Source: Bordetella genomosp. 1 (lineage in GTDB: Bacteria > Pseudomonadota > Gammaproteobacteria > Burkholderiales > Burkholderiaceae_B). From it: 64,000 nt of DNA. Position numbers and translations under genes: made by a program. Where the stretch lies: contig NZ_NEVL01000003.1 in the NCBI RefSeq assembly GCF_002261335.1, forward strand, positions 62,001 through 126,000, given 5' to 3'. The notes under the pieces are model-generated. The model saw nothing but the letters and a program-made list of their open reading frames with translations. It was not told the origin of the DNA and did not search any database. Shown one piece after another: positions 19,712 through 28,277 of this stretch. Position 1 is the first letter of the stretch, and the number at the start of each line of letters is the position of its first letter.

Positions 19712-20176
19712 CTACAGTTCCAGCTTCATGCCTTCATGGGTCGCGACGAATCCCAGCGACACGTAGAAGCGCTGCGCGTCGGCGCGGCGCTTGTCGGTGG
19801 TGAGCTGGACCAGGCCGCAGCCGCGTTCGCGGCATTGCGCGATGGCCCACTCGAACAGCGCGCGGCCCGTGCCGGCGCCGCGCTGGTCGGCGGCCACGCG
19901 CACGCTTTCGATCAGGCCGCGCCACATGCCCTGGCGCGACAGGCCGGGGATGAAGCTGAGCTGCAGGCAGCCCACCACGCGGCCCTCGCGCTCGGCCACG
20001 GCCAGCAGCTGGTTGGGATCGCGCGCGATGGCGTCGAAGGCGCGCCGGTAGTGCTCGTTGGGCGGCATGCGCGCGTCCTCGCGCGTCTGGCCCAGCGTGT
20101 CGTCGGCCAGCAGGCCGATGATGGCGGGGAGGTCGGCGCCGTCGGCGCGGCGAAACTGCAGGAGCGGATCGGTCAT
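19712..20176 (-). CDS. GNAT-family N-acetyltransferase
   Basis: A 154-residue single-domain acetyltransferase. RVAADQRGAGTGRALFEWA is the acetyl-CoA pyrophosphate-binding motif A, and AQRFYVSLGFVATHEGMKL is motif B with the usual C-terminal strand. Acceptor unknown. It ends about 90 bases upstream of the lipoate ligase genes and lies 4 bases after the GST gene, so it may be co-transcribed with the GST. Confidence 0.88.
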   Translation of the reverse strand: MTDPLLQFRRADGADLPAIIGLLADDTLGQTREDARMPPNEHYRRAFDAIARDPNQLLAVAEREGRVVGCLQLSFIPGLSRQGMWRGLIESVRVAADQRGAGTGRALFEWAIAQCRERGCGLVQLTTDKRRADAQRFYVSLGFVATHEGMKLEL

Positions 20177-20179
20177 GGT

Positions 20180-20881
20180 TCAGCGGGGCAGGTTGGTGGC
20201 CGTCTGGCCGAACAGGACACGGCGCGATTCCTCGGTCTGCACCGAGGGCTGGGTGTTGATCGTGCCGGCCAGGGCATAGGCGCGCTGCACCGCGGGACGG
20301 GCCGCGATGCGGTCGAACCAGCGCTTGAGATGCGGGAAGTCGGCGAGGTCCTGCCCCTGCTTCTCGTGCGGCACGATCCAGGGATAGGCCGCGATGTCGG
20401 CGATCGAATAGTCGCCCGCCACGTAGTCGCGGTCGGCCAGACGCCGGTCGAGCACGCCATAGAGGCGGTTGGTTTCGTTGACGTAGCGATCGATCGCGTA
20501 GGGAATGCGCTCCGGCGCATAACCCGAGAAATGGTGGTTCTGGCCCGCCATCGGGCCCAGCCCGCCCATCTGCCAGAACAGCCACTGCAGTACGTCGGCG
20601 CGGCCGCGCAGGTCGGCGGGCAGCAGCTGGCCCGTCTTTTCGGCCAGGTAGAGCAGGATCGCGCCGGACTCGAACAGCGGGATCGGGGCGCCGCCATCGG
20701 CCGGGTCGCGGTCGACGATGGCCGGGATGCGGTTGTTGGGCGCGATGCGCAGGAAGTCGGGCTGGAACTGCTCGCCCTTGCTGATGTTGACCGGGTGCAC
20801 CGTGTACGGCAGCCCGGTCTCTTCGAGGTAGATGGTGATCTTGTGGCCGTTGGGCGTGGTCCAGTAATGAAGGTCGATCAT
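20180..20881 (-). CDS. Glutathione S-transferase, YfcG/YghU (nu-class) type
   Basis: This 233-residue protein has an N-terminal thioredoxin-fold domain beginning [18 protein letters not shown], whose T-P-N motif marks the nu class. [11 protein letters not shown] and [15 protein letters not shown] form the glutathione site. The helical C-terminal domain includes [18 protein letters not shown]. Nu-class enzymes show glutathione-dependent disulfide reductase activity rather than classical conjugation. The ATG at 20881 gives the standard N-terminus. Confidence 0.9.
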   Translation of the reverse strand: MIDLHYWTTPNGHKITIYLEETGLPYTVHPVNISKGEQFQPDFLRIAPNNRIPAIVDRDPADGGAPIPLFESGAILLYLAEKTGQLLPADLRGRADVLQWLFWQMGGLGPMAGQNHHFSGYAPERIPYAIDRYVNETNRLYGVLDRRLADRDYVAGDYSIADIAAYPWIVPHEKQGQDLADFPHLKRWFDRIAARPAVQRAYALAGTINTQPSVQTEESRRVLFGQTATNLPR

Positions 20882-21046
20882 GGGCGTCCTCGAGGGGCGG
20901 CGCCGGGGCGGGCGGCCGCGATGGCCCATCATAATCGCGCCCGCGCCTCCCGCCCGGCCATGGCCCTGCGCCGGACGCGGGCATGCGCGGGCGGGGCGCC
21001 GAAGGGGTGGCGTCGCGACGCCGCTTGCGCGGCGCCGGGCTGGCGC

Positions 21047-21988
21047 TCAGGCGGCCGGGCGCTGCGGCGCCGCCGTGGGCGCGGACGGCACGAGGCGGCG
21101 TGCGGGCGCCAGGCTCACGCCCGCCACCGCCACGAAGATCGCGGCCACGCCCAGCCACTGTTGCGCGTCGAGCCGCTGGCCGAACGCCGCGAAGTCGACC
21201 AGGATGGCCACGGCCGGATAGATGAACGACAGGGCGGCCACCGAGGTCGTGGGCAGCTTCTGGATGGCGCTGTACATCAGGATGTACATCAGCGTGGTGT
21301 GCACCAGGCCGAGCGCCACCAGCCAGCCCCACGGGCCGGGCGCGGCGGGCAGCGCGCCGAAATCGACCATGGGCAGCAGCAGCACCGCGCCCAGCGTCAC
21401 CTGCACCAGCGCCAGCACCTGCGGCCGGATGGCGCGCAACTGCTTCACGATCAGCGCGGTGAACGAATACAGCAGCGCCGCGCCCAGGCCCAGCCCGAGG
21501 CCCAGCAGCAGTTCGTGGCGCGCCACCGGATCGCCGTGCCAGGGCAGCACCAGCAGCAGGCCGGCGAAGGCCAGCACGCTCCAGGCGACCCGCGCCAGCC
21601 CCGGCCGCTCGCCCAGCACCAGCGCGCCCAGCCCGATCAGCAGGAAGGGCTGCACGTTGTAGACGGCGGTGGCGAGCGAGATCGAGGCGTGCCGATACGC
21701 CGAGAACAGCAACACCCAGTTGAGCACCAGCGCCGCGCCCGCGGCCAGGGCCAGCAGGAGGGTGCGGCGCGTGAAGCCGGTCTGGCGCAGCAGGCCCGCG
21801 CGCCAGCCATACAGCGCCAGGCCCAGCGCGCCGAACACGCAGCGCAGCCACACGACGTTCCAGGGCGACTGGCCCGATTCGATCACGAACAGGCCGATGG
21901 TGCCCGAGATCGACATGGCGGCGGCCATCTGCCAGAGGCCGGCGCGGTCGGCGCCGGGGGCGGAAAACGAGGGGGAGAGGGTGCGCAT
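21047..21988 (-). CDS. EamA/DMT-superfamily transporter
   Basis: A 313-residue membrane protein with ten predicted hydrophobic helices in two EamA repeats (for example residues 20-40 and 80-100, then ALLYSFTALIVKQL). PAVAILVDFAAFGQRLD in the second repeat is typical. Such proteins usually export amino acids or metabolites. GGAGG precedes the ATG at 21988. It is divergent from an Lrp/AsnC regulator gene across 114 bases, a common regulator/exporter pairing. Confidence 0.9.
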   Translation of the reverse strand: MRTLSPSFSAPGADRAGLWQMAAAMSISGTIGLFVIESGQSPWNVVWLRCVFGALGLALYGWRAGLLRQTGFTRRTLLLALAAGAALVLNWVLLFSAYRHASISLATAVYNVQPFLLIGLGALVLGERPGLARVAWSVLAFAGLLLVLPWHGDPVARHELLLGLGLGLGAALLYSFTALIVKQLRAIRPQVLALVQVTLGAVLLLPMVDFGALPAAPGPWGWLVALGLVHTTLMYILMYSAIQKLPTTSVAALSFIYPAVAILVDFAAFGQRLDAQQWLGVAAIFVAVAGVSLAPARRLVPSAPTAAPQRPAA

Positions 21989-22102
21989 GATGCGCCTCCG
22001 GGGAGCGGTTGGTATGGAGAAAATTATCCCAGCCGGCAGCGCCGGATTGCAGGCATAATCATCGTCATATACGGCCTTCTGGCCTCGGTTTTGGAGCTGA
22101 TT

Positions 22103-22570
22103 ATGTCTGCTGGCCTTGAAAATGAAGATCCCGTCCTGGATGGCATCGACCGCCGCCTGGTGCAGGCCCTGACCGGCCATGCGCGCACCTCGGTGGCCGA
22201 CCTGGCGCGCCAGGTGGGGATGTCGGCGCCCAGCGTCGCCGACCGGCTGCGCCGGCTCGAGGAGACCGGCGTGATCCGCCGCTACACGGTGGAGCTCGAT
22301 GCGGCCGCGCTGGGCTATGCGCTCACCGCCATCGTGCGCATCCGGCCCTTGCCGGGGCAGTTGCAGCGCGTCGAACGGCTCATCACGGAGATCGATTCCT
22401 TCATCGAGTGCGACAAGGTGACCGGCGACGACTGCTTCATTGCGCGCCTGGTGCTGCGCTCCATCAGCGAGCTCGACGCGATCCTCGAGCGCGTGACCGA
22501 GTTTGCCGAAACCAACACGGCCATCGTCAAGACCTCGCCGATCACGCGCCGCCTGCCGCCCCTGCGGTGA
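22103..22570 (+). CDS. Lrp/AsnC-family transcriptional regulator
   Basis: A 155-residue regulator. The N-terminal helix-turn-helix (DGIDRRLVQALTGHARTSVADLARQVGMS, then VADRLRRLEETGVIRRYT) is followed by a RAM ligand-binding domain (ECDKVTGDDCFIARLVLRSISELDAILE). GGAG sits 6 bases before the ATG. Divergent from the DMT exporter gene, which it probably controls in response to an amino acid. Confidence 0.92.
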   Translation: MSAGLENEDPVLDGIDRRLVQALTGHARTSVADLARQVGMSAPSVADRLRRLEETGVIRRYTVELDAAALGYALTAIVRIRPLPGQLQRVERLITEIDSFIECDKVTGDDCFIARLVLRSISELDAILERVTEFAETNTAIVKTSPITRRLPPLR

Positions 22571-22708
22571 GCCCTGCGCAGCCCGGCGCGCGCGCGCCAC
22601 GCACTGCCAAACCTCGTTACGAATGCGGCAGGCGCTGCGACATCGCGCCGCACGCCGCGTGACACAATCGCGCAACCTGATCAGCGGGCCTCGTGCCGTT
22701 CCGATTCC

Positions 22709-23539
22709 ATGAAAGCTTGCATGCGTGTGTTGGCCTGCCTGGCATTGTGCGCGTTCGGCGCCGCCGCGCAGGCGCGGGAGGTGGCGTGTCCGGACGCGGC
22801 GCGCATCGTGCGGGCGGCCTATCCCGAGGCCTACGCGCCCCATGACGACAAGGTCGAGATGGTGGCCGGCTCCATGATCTCGCTCAAGGGCGACGGCGCG
22901 CTCGACGTGGTGTGCCGCGCGTGGCCGTCATACCCGGACCTGATCGTGGCGCTGGTGCCCATCGTGGCCGATTTCGCGCCCAACGGCCGGCGCGACGCCG
23001 ATCTCGACGTGCTGCTGCTCGATCGCAAGGGCTTCGAGGTGCGGGCGCGACACCTCATGACCGGCGTGCTGTCGGAAGACACCATCATGATCAGCGCGCT
23101 GGCGCTCGACACGGCGGCCTACGAGGTGCGGCCCGGGGAGCGCGCCTTCGGCGTGCGCATCACGCGCCGCGCGATGTCGCGCACCAACCCGTACTCGGAA
23201 ACCAGCCTGCGGCTGTTCCTGCCGCAGGGCGAGGCGCTGTTGCCGGTGCTCGACGGGCTGGTCGTGGACCAGGAACGCGGCGAATGGGACGGCCGGTGCC
23301 AGGGCTGGATCGAGGAGCACTACGTGATGCTGGCCGTGGGCCGCCGCCAGCCGGACGGCTGGAACGCGCTGGACCTGCGCGATCAGCGGAGCCGGCGCGA
23401 GATGGCGGTGACGGCGGAGGGCGAGTGCCGGGACGTGGTGGACACCACGCGGCAGGTGCCGTTCGTGATGCGCCACCAGGACGCGGGCTACGCGCGGCCC
23501 GACAGCCTGCGGTCGCGCGACAGCCTGCCGCCGGAATGA
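22709..23539 (+). CDS. Exported protein of unknown function
   Basis: A 276-residue protein with an N-terminal signal peptide (LACLALCAFGAAAQA, cleaved before REVACPD). A second in-frame ATG at 22721 would also keep the signal. The mature part has a few Cys (ACPD, VVCR, GRC, GEC) that could form disulfides and no membrane helix. No domain was recognised. It stands between the Lrp gene and glutathione peroxidase without operon contacts. Confidence 0.75.
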   Translation: MKACMRVLACLALCAFGAAAQAREVACPDAARIVRAAYPEAYAPHDDKVEMVAGSMISLKGDGALDVVCRAWPSYPDLIVALVPIVADFAPNGRRDADLDVLLLDRKGFEVRARHLMTGVLSEDTIMISALALDTAAYEVRPGERAFGVRITRRAMSRTNPYSETSLRLFLPQGEALLPVLDGLVVDQERGEWDGRCQGWIEEHYVMLAVGRRQPDGWNALDLRDQRSRREMAVTAEGECRDVVDTTRQVPFVMRHQDAGYARPDSLRSRDSLPPE

Positions 23540-23558
23540 GCCGGCGGCACGGCGCGGT

Positions 23559-24056
23559 TCAGTCGGGGATGGGGGCGTCCAGCGCGGCTTCGATGTCGCC
23601 GCGCAGCGAGGCCGGGGTATCGGTCGGCGCGTAGCGCTTGATCACCTGCCCGTCGCGCCCGACCAGGAACTTGGTGAAGTTCCATTTGATGGCCTCGGTG
23701 CCGAGCAGGCCGGGCTTCTGTTCCTTCAGCCAGCGATACAGCGGATGCGCATCGGCGCCGTTGACGTCGATCTTGGCGAACAGCGGAAAGCCGATGCCGT
23801 ATTGGGTTTCGCAGAACTGGCGGATCGCCTGTTCGTCGCCCGGCTCCTGGTGGCCGAACTGATTGCACGGGAAACCTAGCACCGCGAAGCCGCGATCCTT
23901 GTAGCTCTGGAACAGGTCGTCCAGCCCGGAGTACTGCGGCGTGAAGCCGCACTGCGAGGCCACGTTCACCACCAGCACGACCTGTCCGCGCCAGCGGTCG
24001 AGGCCCACATCGTTGCCGTCGAGGTCGCGGGCGGTGAATTCGTAAAGCGTGGCCAT
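23559..24056 (-). CDS. Glutathione peroxidase (thioredoxin-type Cys peroxidase)
   Basis: This 165-residue peroxidase reduces hydroperoxides. NVASQCGFTPQYSGL contains the peroxidatic Cys36. GFPCNQFGHQEPG supplies the second Cys and the catalytic Gln, and IKWNFTKFLV the Trp and Asn of the tetrad. Selenocysteine is replaced by Cys, as usual in bacteria. No signal peptide, so cytoplasmic. Confidence 0.94.
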   Translation of the reverse strand: MATLYEFTARDLDGNDVGLDRWRGQVVLVVNVASQCGFTPQYSGLDDLFQSYKDRGFAVLGFPCNQFGHQEPGDEQAIRQFCETQYGIGFPLFAKIDVNGADAHPLYRWLKEQKPGLLGTEAIKWNFTKFLVGRDGQVIKRYAPTDTPASLRGDIEAALDAPIPD

Positions 24057-24330
24057 GGTTTCTCCTGCGTGGGGTGATGCGCCCGCCGCCTGGGGCGGGC
24101 CGGTGGACGTGCCGTATCGGGGCCCAGTGTAGCCCCGCTGGGGGCGCAGGGGGTAATGCCGGCGATCGCGCGCGCCGCGCTGCGCGGCCGGTGGGCGGGC
24201 ACGGGGGGCAGGGAAGGGAACCTTGCGCGCCGCGCGGTTACTGAACCCGGGTCAGGCGCCTTGCCGGATGGGCCATGAAGCGCCGCCGGTCCGCGAGGCC
24301 GTCTCCGATCGACCCGCCTGGAGCTGCGTC

Positions 24331-24792
24331 ATGAGCCTGCCCGTACCCACCGCGTTTTCCCGCATGATCGACCAGATCGCCGCCGCGCTGGGTCAGCCGG
24401 CGCTGCCGCTGTCCGACGACGGCATCTGCACCCTGGTGGTCGAGGATGGCCTGGTGCTCAACCTGGCCGCCGAGCCCACGGGGTCGCTGCTGGTCGTGTT
24501 CGCCCAATTGGGACGCATCCCGGCCGCCGGTCGCCTGGCGCTCTATGGCAGGCTGCTGCAAGCCAACGGCGCCGGGGCGGGACCGTGCGTGCTGGGCGTG
24601 AACCGGGCCGAAGACACCGCCCTGATAAGCGCGCGGCTGCCGCTGGAAGGCCTGACCATGGACGTGTTCGAGCCCTGGTTCACGCGCGTCATCGAGCAGG
24701 CGCTGGCCTGGCGCACCGTGGTCGCGGCGGCGGATGCGCCCGTGGCGCGCGCGCCGGCAGCGGACGCCGATGCCGTCTGGCTGCGGGCATAA
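24331..24792 (+). CDS. CesT-type type III secretion chaperone
   Basis: A 153-residue acidic protein with the class I (CesT/Tir chaperone) pattern. An N-terminal helix (FSRMIDQIAAALGQPALPL) leads into LSDDGICTLVVEDGLVLNL, the hallmark first strands. A middle block runs SLLVVFAQLGRIPA and LYGRLLQANG, and a terminal helix carries EGLTMDVFEPWFTRVIEQALAWR. GGAG lies 7 bases before the ATG. Such chaperones keep one effector unfolded near its N-terminus and are usually encoded just before it. The gene 10 bases downstream encodes a 742-residue LanM-dehydratase-like protein, the probable client. No secretion apparatus genes are in the window. Confidence 0.82.
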   Translation: MSLPVPTAFSRMIDQIAAALGQPALPLSDDGICTLVVEDGLVLNLAAEPTGSLLVVFAQLGRIPAAGRLALYGRLLQANGAGAGPCVLGVNRAEDTALISARLPLEGLTMDVFEPWFTRVIEQALAWRTVVAAADAPVARAPAADADAVWLRA

Positions 24793-24802
24793 GGAGCGCG
24801 AC

Positions 24803-27031
24803 ATGCCGAACATCGACCTCAATGTCTTCCAGGCCTACGCGACCGCGCACGCTGGCGAAAGCCACATCAATGTGGATACGGTGCAGCGTTGGAACGCGTC
24901 GTGGCTGGGATTCAGTTTCCGCGCGGCCGCGCCCGCCACCGCCGAGACCGACCAGGTGGCGGTGCAGACGTTTCGCGACGCGCTGGCCGCGCGCTACGGC
25001 GCGCACGTCGCCGACGCGGCGCTGAACGCGGCCCCGGCCACCGCACTCAGCGCGCAGCGCATCCTGGACGCCGTCACGTTCGCCGATGCACGTCAGGCGG
25101 AGAAGACCGCCGCGTTTGCGCGAGCCGGCGCCCCCGCTGCCTCGCCGGCGGAGATCGCGCGTGCCATGGACTTCGTGATGGCGGACGTGGCGTTGCCGCA
25201 GGGCGCGCACGGCGTGCTGTTGCAGGCACCCCTGCGCGACGCGCTGCAGCCCCTGCTTGCACACGTGCTGGCGTTGGACGCGACGCCGGCGAAGACGCTG
25301 CTCGCCTCGCTGGGCGCGGGGCTGGCGGCGCGCTTCGAGAATCATCTGCTGCGCGCGATGGCGCAATGGGACCCTGCCTTCGATGCGCGCGCCGTCTCGG
25401 ACATCGTGGCCGAAATCGCCAGCTATGACGAGCTCATCGCGCGCGTCCCGGGCCTGGACGTGTGCCTGGGGCTGGAGGCAACCGGTTTTCGCGGCAGCGT
25501 CTCGACCCTCCTCGACCGGGTGCAACAGGATCTGCCCGACCTGCATGCCCGTTTCGGCAACGGGGGCCACCAGCCCGCCGGCCTGACCGCGCTGCGGCTC
25601 ACCGACAGCGACCCGCACAAGGGCGGCAATCGCGTCGCGATCCTGGCGCTCGGCGATACGCGAGCGGTCTACAAGCCGCGCGACGTCCGGATCGACGAGG
25701 CGATCTCCGGCAGCGAGCTCGCGTCCGGTCGCCGCAGCCTCATGGCACAGGCCGGTGCGCAGGGCATCACTTATCGGTTCCTGCCGCGCGTGGCCGCGGA
25801 CGGCACGCACTATGGCTATGTCCAGCACCTGCCGCATGGCACGGTGGCCGACCATCTCATCGACTCGACGCAGGCACCCGCGTTCCACACGCAGCTCGGC
25901 CGCGCCTTCGCGGCGCTGATGGTCGCGGGCGCGCGCGACATCCATCACGAGAACATGATCGTGAGCGGCGGCCTGCCGCACTTCAGCGACCTGGAATTCG
26001 CACTCTCGGGGCGCACGTTCACCCCGCTGGCCCAGGCGCTGGCGGCAGCGGCGCAGCCGGGCGGGGAGGCTGCCGACGCGGCCTTGCGCGACGCCCTCGA
26101 CCGCCTGATGAAGGGCATGCAGCTCGAGAAGATCTTCGAGCTCTCGACCGACACGAACTCGCTGTTGCCCACGCATCACGTGCACGACAACGCCTTCATG
26201 CCGGCGCCCGGGCTCACCGACGTGGTGGAAAGCGTGCTCGCCATCCGGGACGCGACCACCGGCGTGATCACCGACAACCGCAACCTGCGGCCGCTGGATG
26301 CGCGCGTCGCCGACCCGCTGGGCCGCCACATGCAGCCGATGACGCCCGCGTTCTCGCAGACGTACGCGGCGGACGTGGCGCGCGGCATGCGCGACGGACT
26401 CGCGGCCCTGCAGAAGGCGCAGAACGCGCGCAACGAGTATCTTGACTTCGTGCAGAACGCGGGCGACTTCCAGGTGCGGCATCACCCGATCCAGACGTCC
26501 GATCAGCGCCTGGCGCTCGGGGATCTGCTGCAAACCGGCTTCTCGCAGCGCGATCTGGGCGATGCCTGCGATGCATTCGAGGGGCGACTCGGCAATGCGC
26601 AGCTCGACACCCTGGTGCAGGCGCTCGACGAGTGCGACGGGGAGGCGAAGCAGGCCCTGCAGCGCGCGATGACCCAGGCGCTGGGCGTGCTGGACGTGCC
26701 TTACTTCAGCCGTGTGGTGAACGAAACCAGCCTGCGTCCGGACGGGGCCGCGCCGCTGGCCTGGGACACGCCGGCGGGTCGCTCGACCGACTACTTTCCG
26801 CAGGATCTGACCGCCGCGCCGCAGGCGTTCGCGACCACGCTGGCCGGACTGACGCCGGCGACCCTGGCGCGGATCGAGTCGGCGGTCGAACAGTGGATGC
26901 AATTGCGGGGACCGAGCGTGTCGGAGCGCTACGCAATCGATTCGTTTGCGCAGTACATCGACTCACCCACGCTGGCGCTGATCGACGCGCTGTATGCCGA
27001 TCCGCGCCAGGCGGCACGCTTTGCGCCGTAG
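24803..27031 (+). CDS. Stand-alone LanM-type dehydratase-domain protein (DUF4135), probable type III effector
   Basis: A 742-residue protein. From about residue 200 it matches the dehydratase domain of class II lanthipeptide synthetases. Aligned by motif to CylM, it keeps the elimination residues Asp270 and His272 (DPHKGG) and Arg559 and Thr565 (RHHPIQT). It also keeps the kinase residues Lys291 (VYKPR), Asp379/His381/Asn384 (DIHHEN) and Asp396 (SDLEF). DVPYFSR at 631-637 is another LanM marker. The LanC cyclase domain is absent. The first 200 residues are unassigned and may hold the secretion signal and chaperone-binding region. AAGGAG precedes the ATG, 10 bases after the CesT-like chaperone gene. 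Probable role: phosphorylating, and perhaps dehydrating, Ser/Thr of a host target. Alternative: a RiPP enzyme, though no precursor gene is nearby. Confidence 0.8.
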   Translation: MPNIDLNVFQAYATAHAGESHINVDTVQRWNASWLGFSFRAAAPATAETDQVAVQTFRDALAARYGAHVADAALNAAPATALSAQRILDAVTFADARQAEKTAAFARAGAPAASPAEIARAMDFVMADVALPQGAHGVLLQAPLRDALQPLLAHVLALDATPAKTLLASLGAGLAARFENHLLRAMAQWDPAFDARAVSDIVAEIASYDELIARVPGLDVCLGLEATGFRGSVSTLLDRVQQDLPDLHARFGNGGHQPAGLTALRLTDSDPHKGGNRVAILALGDTRAVYKPRDVRIDEAISGSELASGRRSLMAQAGAQGITYRFLPRVAADGTHYGYVQHLPHGTVADHLIDSTQAPAFHTQLGRAFAALMVAGARDIHHENMIVSGGLPHFSDLEFALSGRTFTPLAQALAAAAQPGGEAADAALRDALDRLMKGMQLEKIFELSTDTNSLLPTHHVHDNAFMPAPGLTDVVESVLAIRDATTGVITDNRNLRPLDARVADPLGRHMQPMTPAFSQTYAADVARGMRDGLAALQKAQNARNEYLDFVQNAGDFQVRHHPIQTSDQRLALGDLLQTGFSQRDLGDACDAFEGRLGNAQLDTLVQALDECDGEAKQALQRAMTQALGVLDVPYFSRVVNETSLRPDGAAPLAWDTPAGRSTDYFPQDLTAAPQAFATTLAGLTPATLARIESAVEQWMQLRGPSVSERYAIDSFAQYIDSPTLALIDALYADPRQAARFAP

Positions 27032-27055
27032 CCCGGCCCAGTTCGACGGCCGGCC

Positions 27056-28243
27056 TCACACCAGTTGCAGGTCGAGCGGCTTGACGCCGGGAAAGATGCG
27101 CGCCACGCGCGCCGCGTCCAGGCCGTACAGCTTTTCGAACAGGCCGCCGAAGACCGCGCGATAGTCGTTGAGCACCGGATAGTCGCGGTCCTGGAACAGG
27201 TTTTTCTGGTTCACCTCGACCTGGCGGCCGGCGATGCGGCCGCCGCGCACGTTGCCGCCCAGCACCCAGTAGACCGAGCCATGGCCGTGGTCGGTGCCCT
27301 TGTTGCCGTTTTCGCGGAAGGTGCGGCCGAACTCGCTGATGACCACCACGGTGGTGTTCTTCCAGGCCGGCCCCATCGCGTCGGCGTAGGCCGCCAGCGC
27401 GCGGCCGAGCTGGCCCAGCTTGGTGGCGAGCACGCCCTGCGCGCCGCCCTGGCCCACGTGCGTGTCCCAGCCGCCAACGTCGACGAAGCCCACGTTGTAG
27501 CGCTCGGCCATGAAGCGGCCGATGCGGCGCGCCTCCTGTTCGAGCTTTTCGGTGGACACCGACTTGCCGTTGGCCTCCTTGAGCTCCTGCGCCAGGGCCT
27601 GGCGCGTGTCGCCCATCACCTGCATGCCCTCGCGCACCGAGGCGTCGAGCTCGGTGCCGGCATACATCTGCGCGATCGCGCGGTTGCGCTCGTCGTTCAG
27701 GCGCGACTTGCCGCCCGCGCCGCCCAGGTCGATGTTGGGCACGCGCGTGTCGCCGCGGAAAATCTGCGGCACGTCTTCGGTGAACGCCGCCGACGGCAGC
27801 TTGCCGCCCAGCTCGGTCACCAGCCGGTTGAGAAAGCCCGAGGTGGCCGCGCCGCCGGCGCCGGCACCGCGGCCCAGTTCGATGCGGTTCTGCGTCTCGA
27901 AGTGGCTGCGGCTGGTGTCGTCGGTGCCCGCGAAGGGCACGAAGGCCAGCGACTTGTCGCGAAACAGCGGCAGCAGGCTCTGCTCCAGCGCGGGATGCAG
28001 CCCCCAGCCGTCGGTCAGCGCGATGGCGCCGTGCTGTTCGCCGGGGCGCGGGATGGCGATGGTGGGACGCGATTCGTAGTAGAAGTCGCTCTTGACCGGC
28101 ACCAGCAGGTTGGCCGCGTCGTAGGCGCCGCGCATGAACACCACCAACAGGCGCTGGTCGGTGGCGGGCGCGGCCAGCAGGCGCGTCGCGTGCCAGGTCA
28201 GGGGCAGGGCGGCGGCCCATTTGAGCAGTTCTCGGCGGTGCAT
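27056..28243 (-). CDS. DUF1501 exported protein (sulfatase-like fold)
   Basis: A 395-residue protein. The N-terminus HRRELLKWAAALPLTWHA resembles a twin-arginine export signal. LLVVFMRGAYDAANLLVP is the standard DUF1501 opening, and GGWDTHVGQGG and VVVISEFGRTFRENGNKGTDHGHGS are the conserved metal-site-like motifs shared with the alkaline phosphatase/sulfatase superfamily. DUF1501 genes almost always pair with DUF1800, as here (the partner ends 34 bases upstream). The biochemical role is not established. Confidence 0.9.
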   Translation of the reverse strand: MHRRELLKWAAALPLTWHATRLLAAPATDQRLLVVFMRGAYDAANLLVPVKSDFYYESRPTIAIPRPGEQHGAIALTDGWGLHPALEQSLLPLFRDKSLAFVPFAGTDDTSRSHFETQNRIELGRGAGAGGAATSGFLNRLVTELGGKLPSAAFTEDVPQIFRGDTRVPNIDLGGAGGKSRLNDERNRAIAQMYAGTELDASVREGMQVMGDTRQALAQELKEANGKSVSTEKLEQEARRIGRFMAERYNVGFVDVGGWDTHVGQGGAQGVLATKLGQLGRALAAYADAMGPAWKNTTVVVISEFGRTFRENGNKGTDHGHGSVYWVLGGNVRGGRIAGRQVEVNQKNLFQDRDYPVLNDYRAVFGGLFEKLYGLDAARVARIFPGVKPLDLQLV

Positions 28244-28277
28244 GCGGACTCCTGTCGCGGACGCGGGGCGGATGGCC

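Noticed and set aside
24331-27031. Serine/threonine kinase-only (eukaryote-like) effector
   Set aside because: No protein kinase Gly loop, HRD or DFG motifs; the residue pattern is LanM-type and includes the elimination pair Arg559/Thr565.
24057-27056. Complete lanthipeptide biosynthesis cluster
   Set aside because: No precursor peptide gene, LanC domain, LanT transporter or protease was found around the LanM-like protein, and the neighbour is a secretion chaperone.
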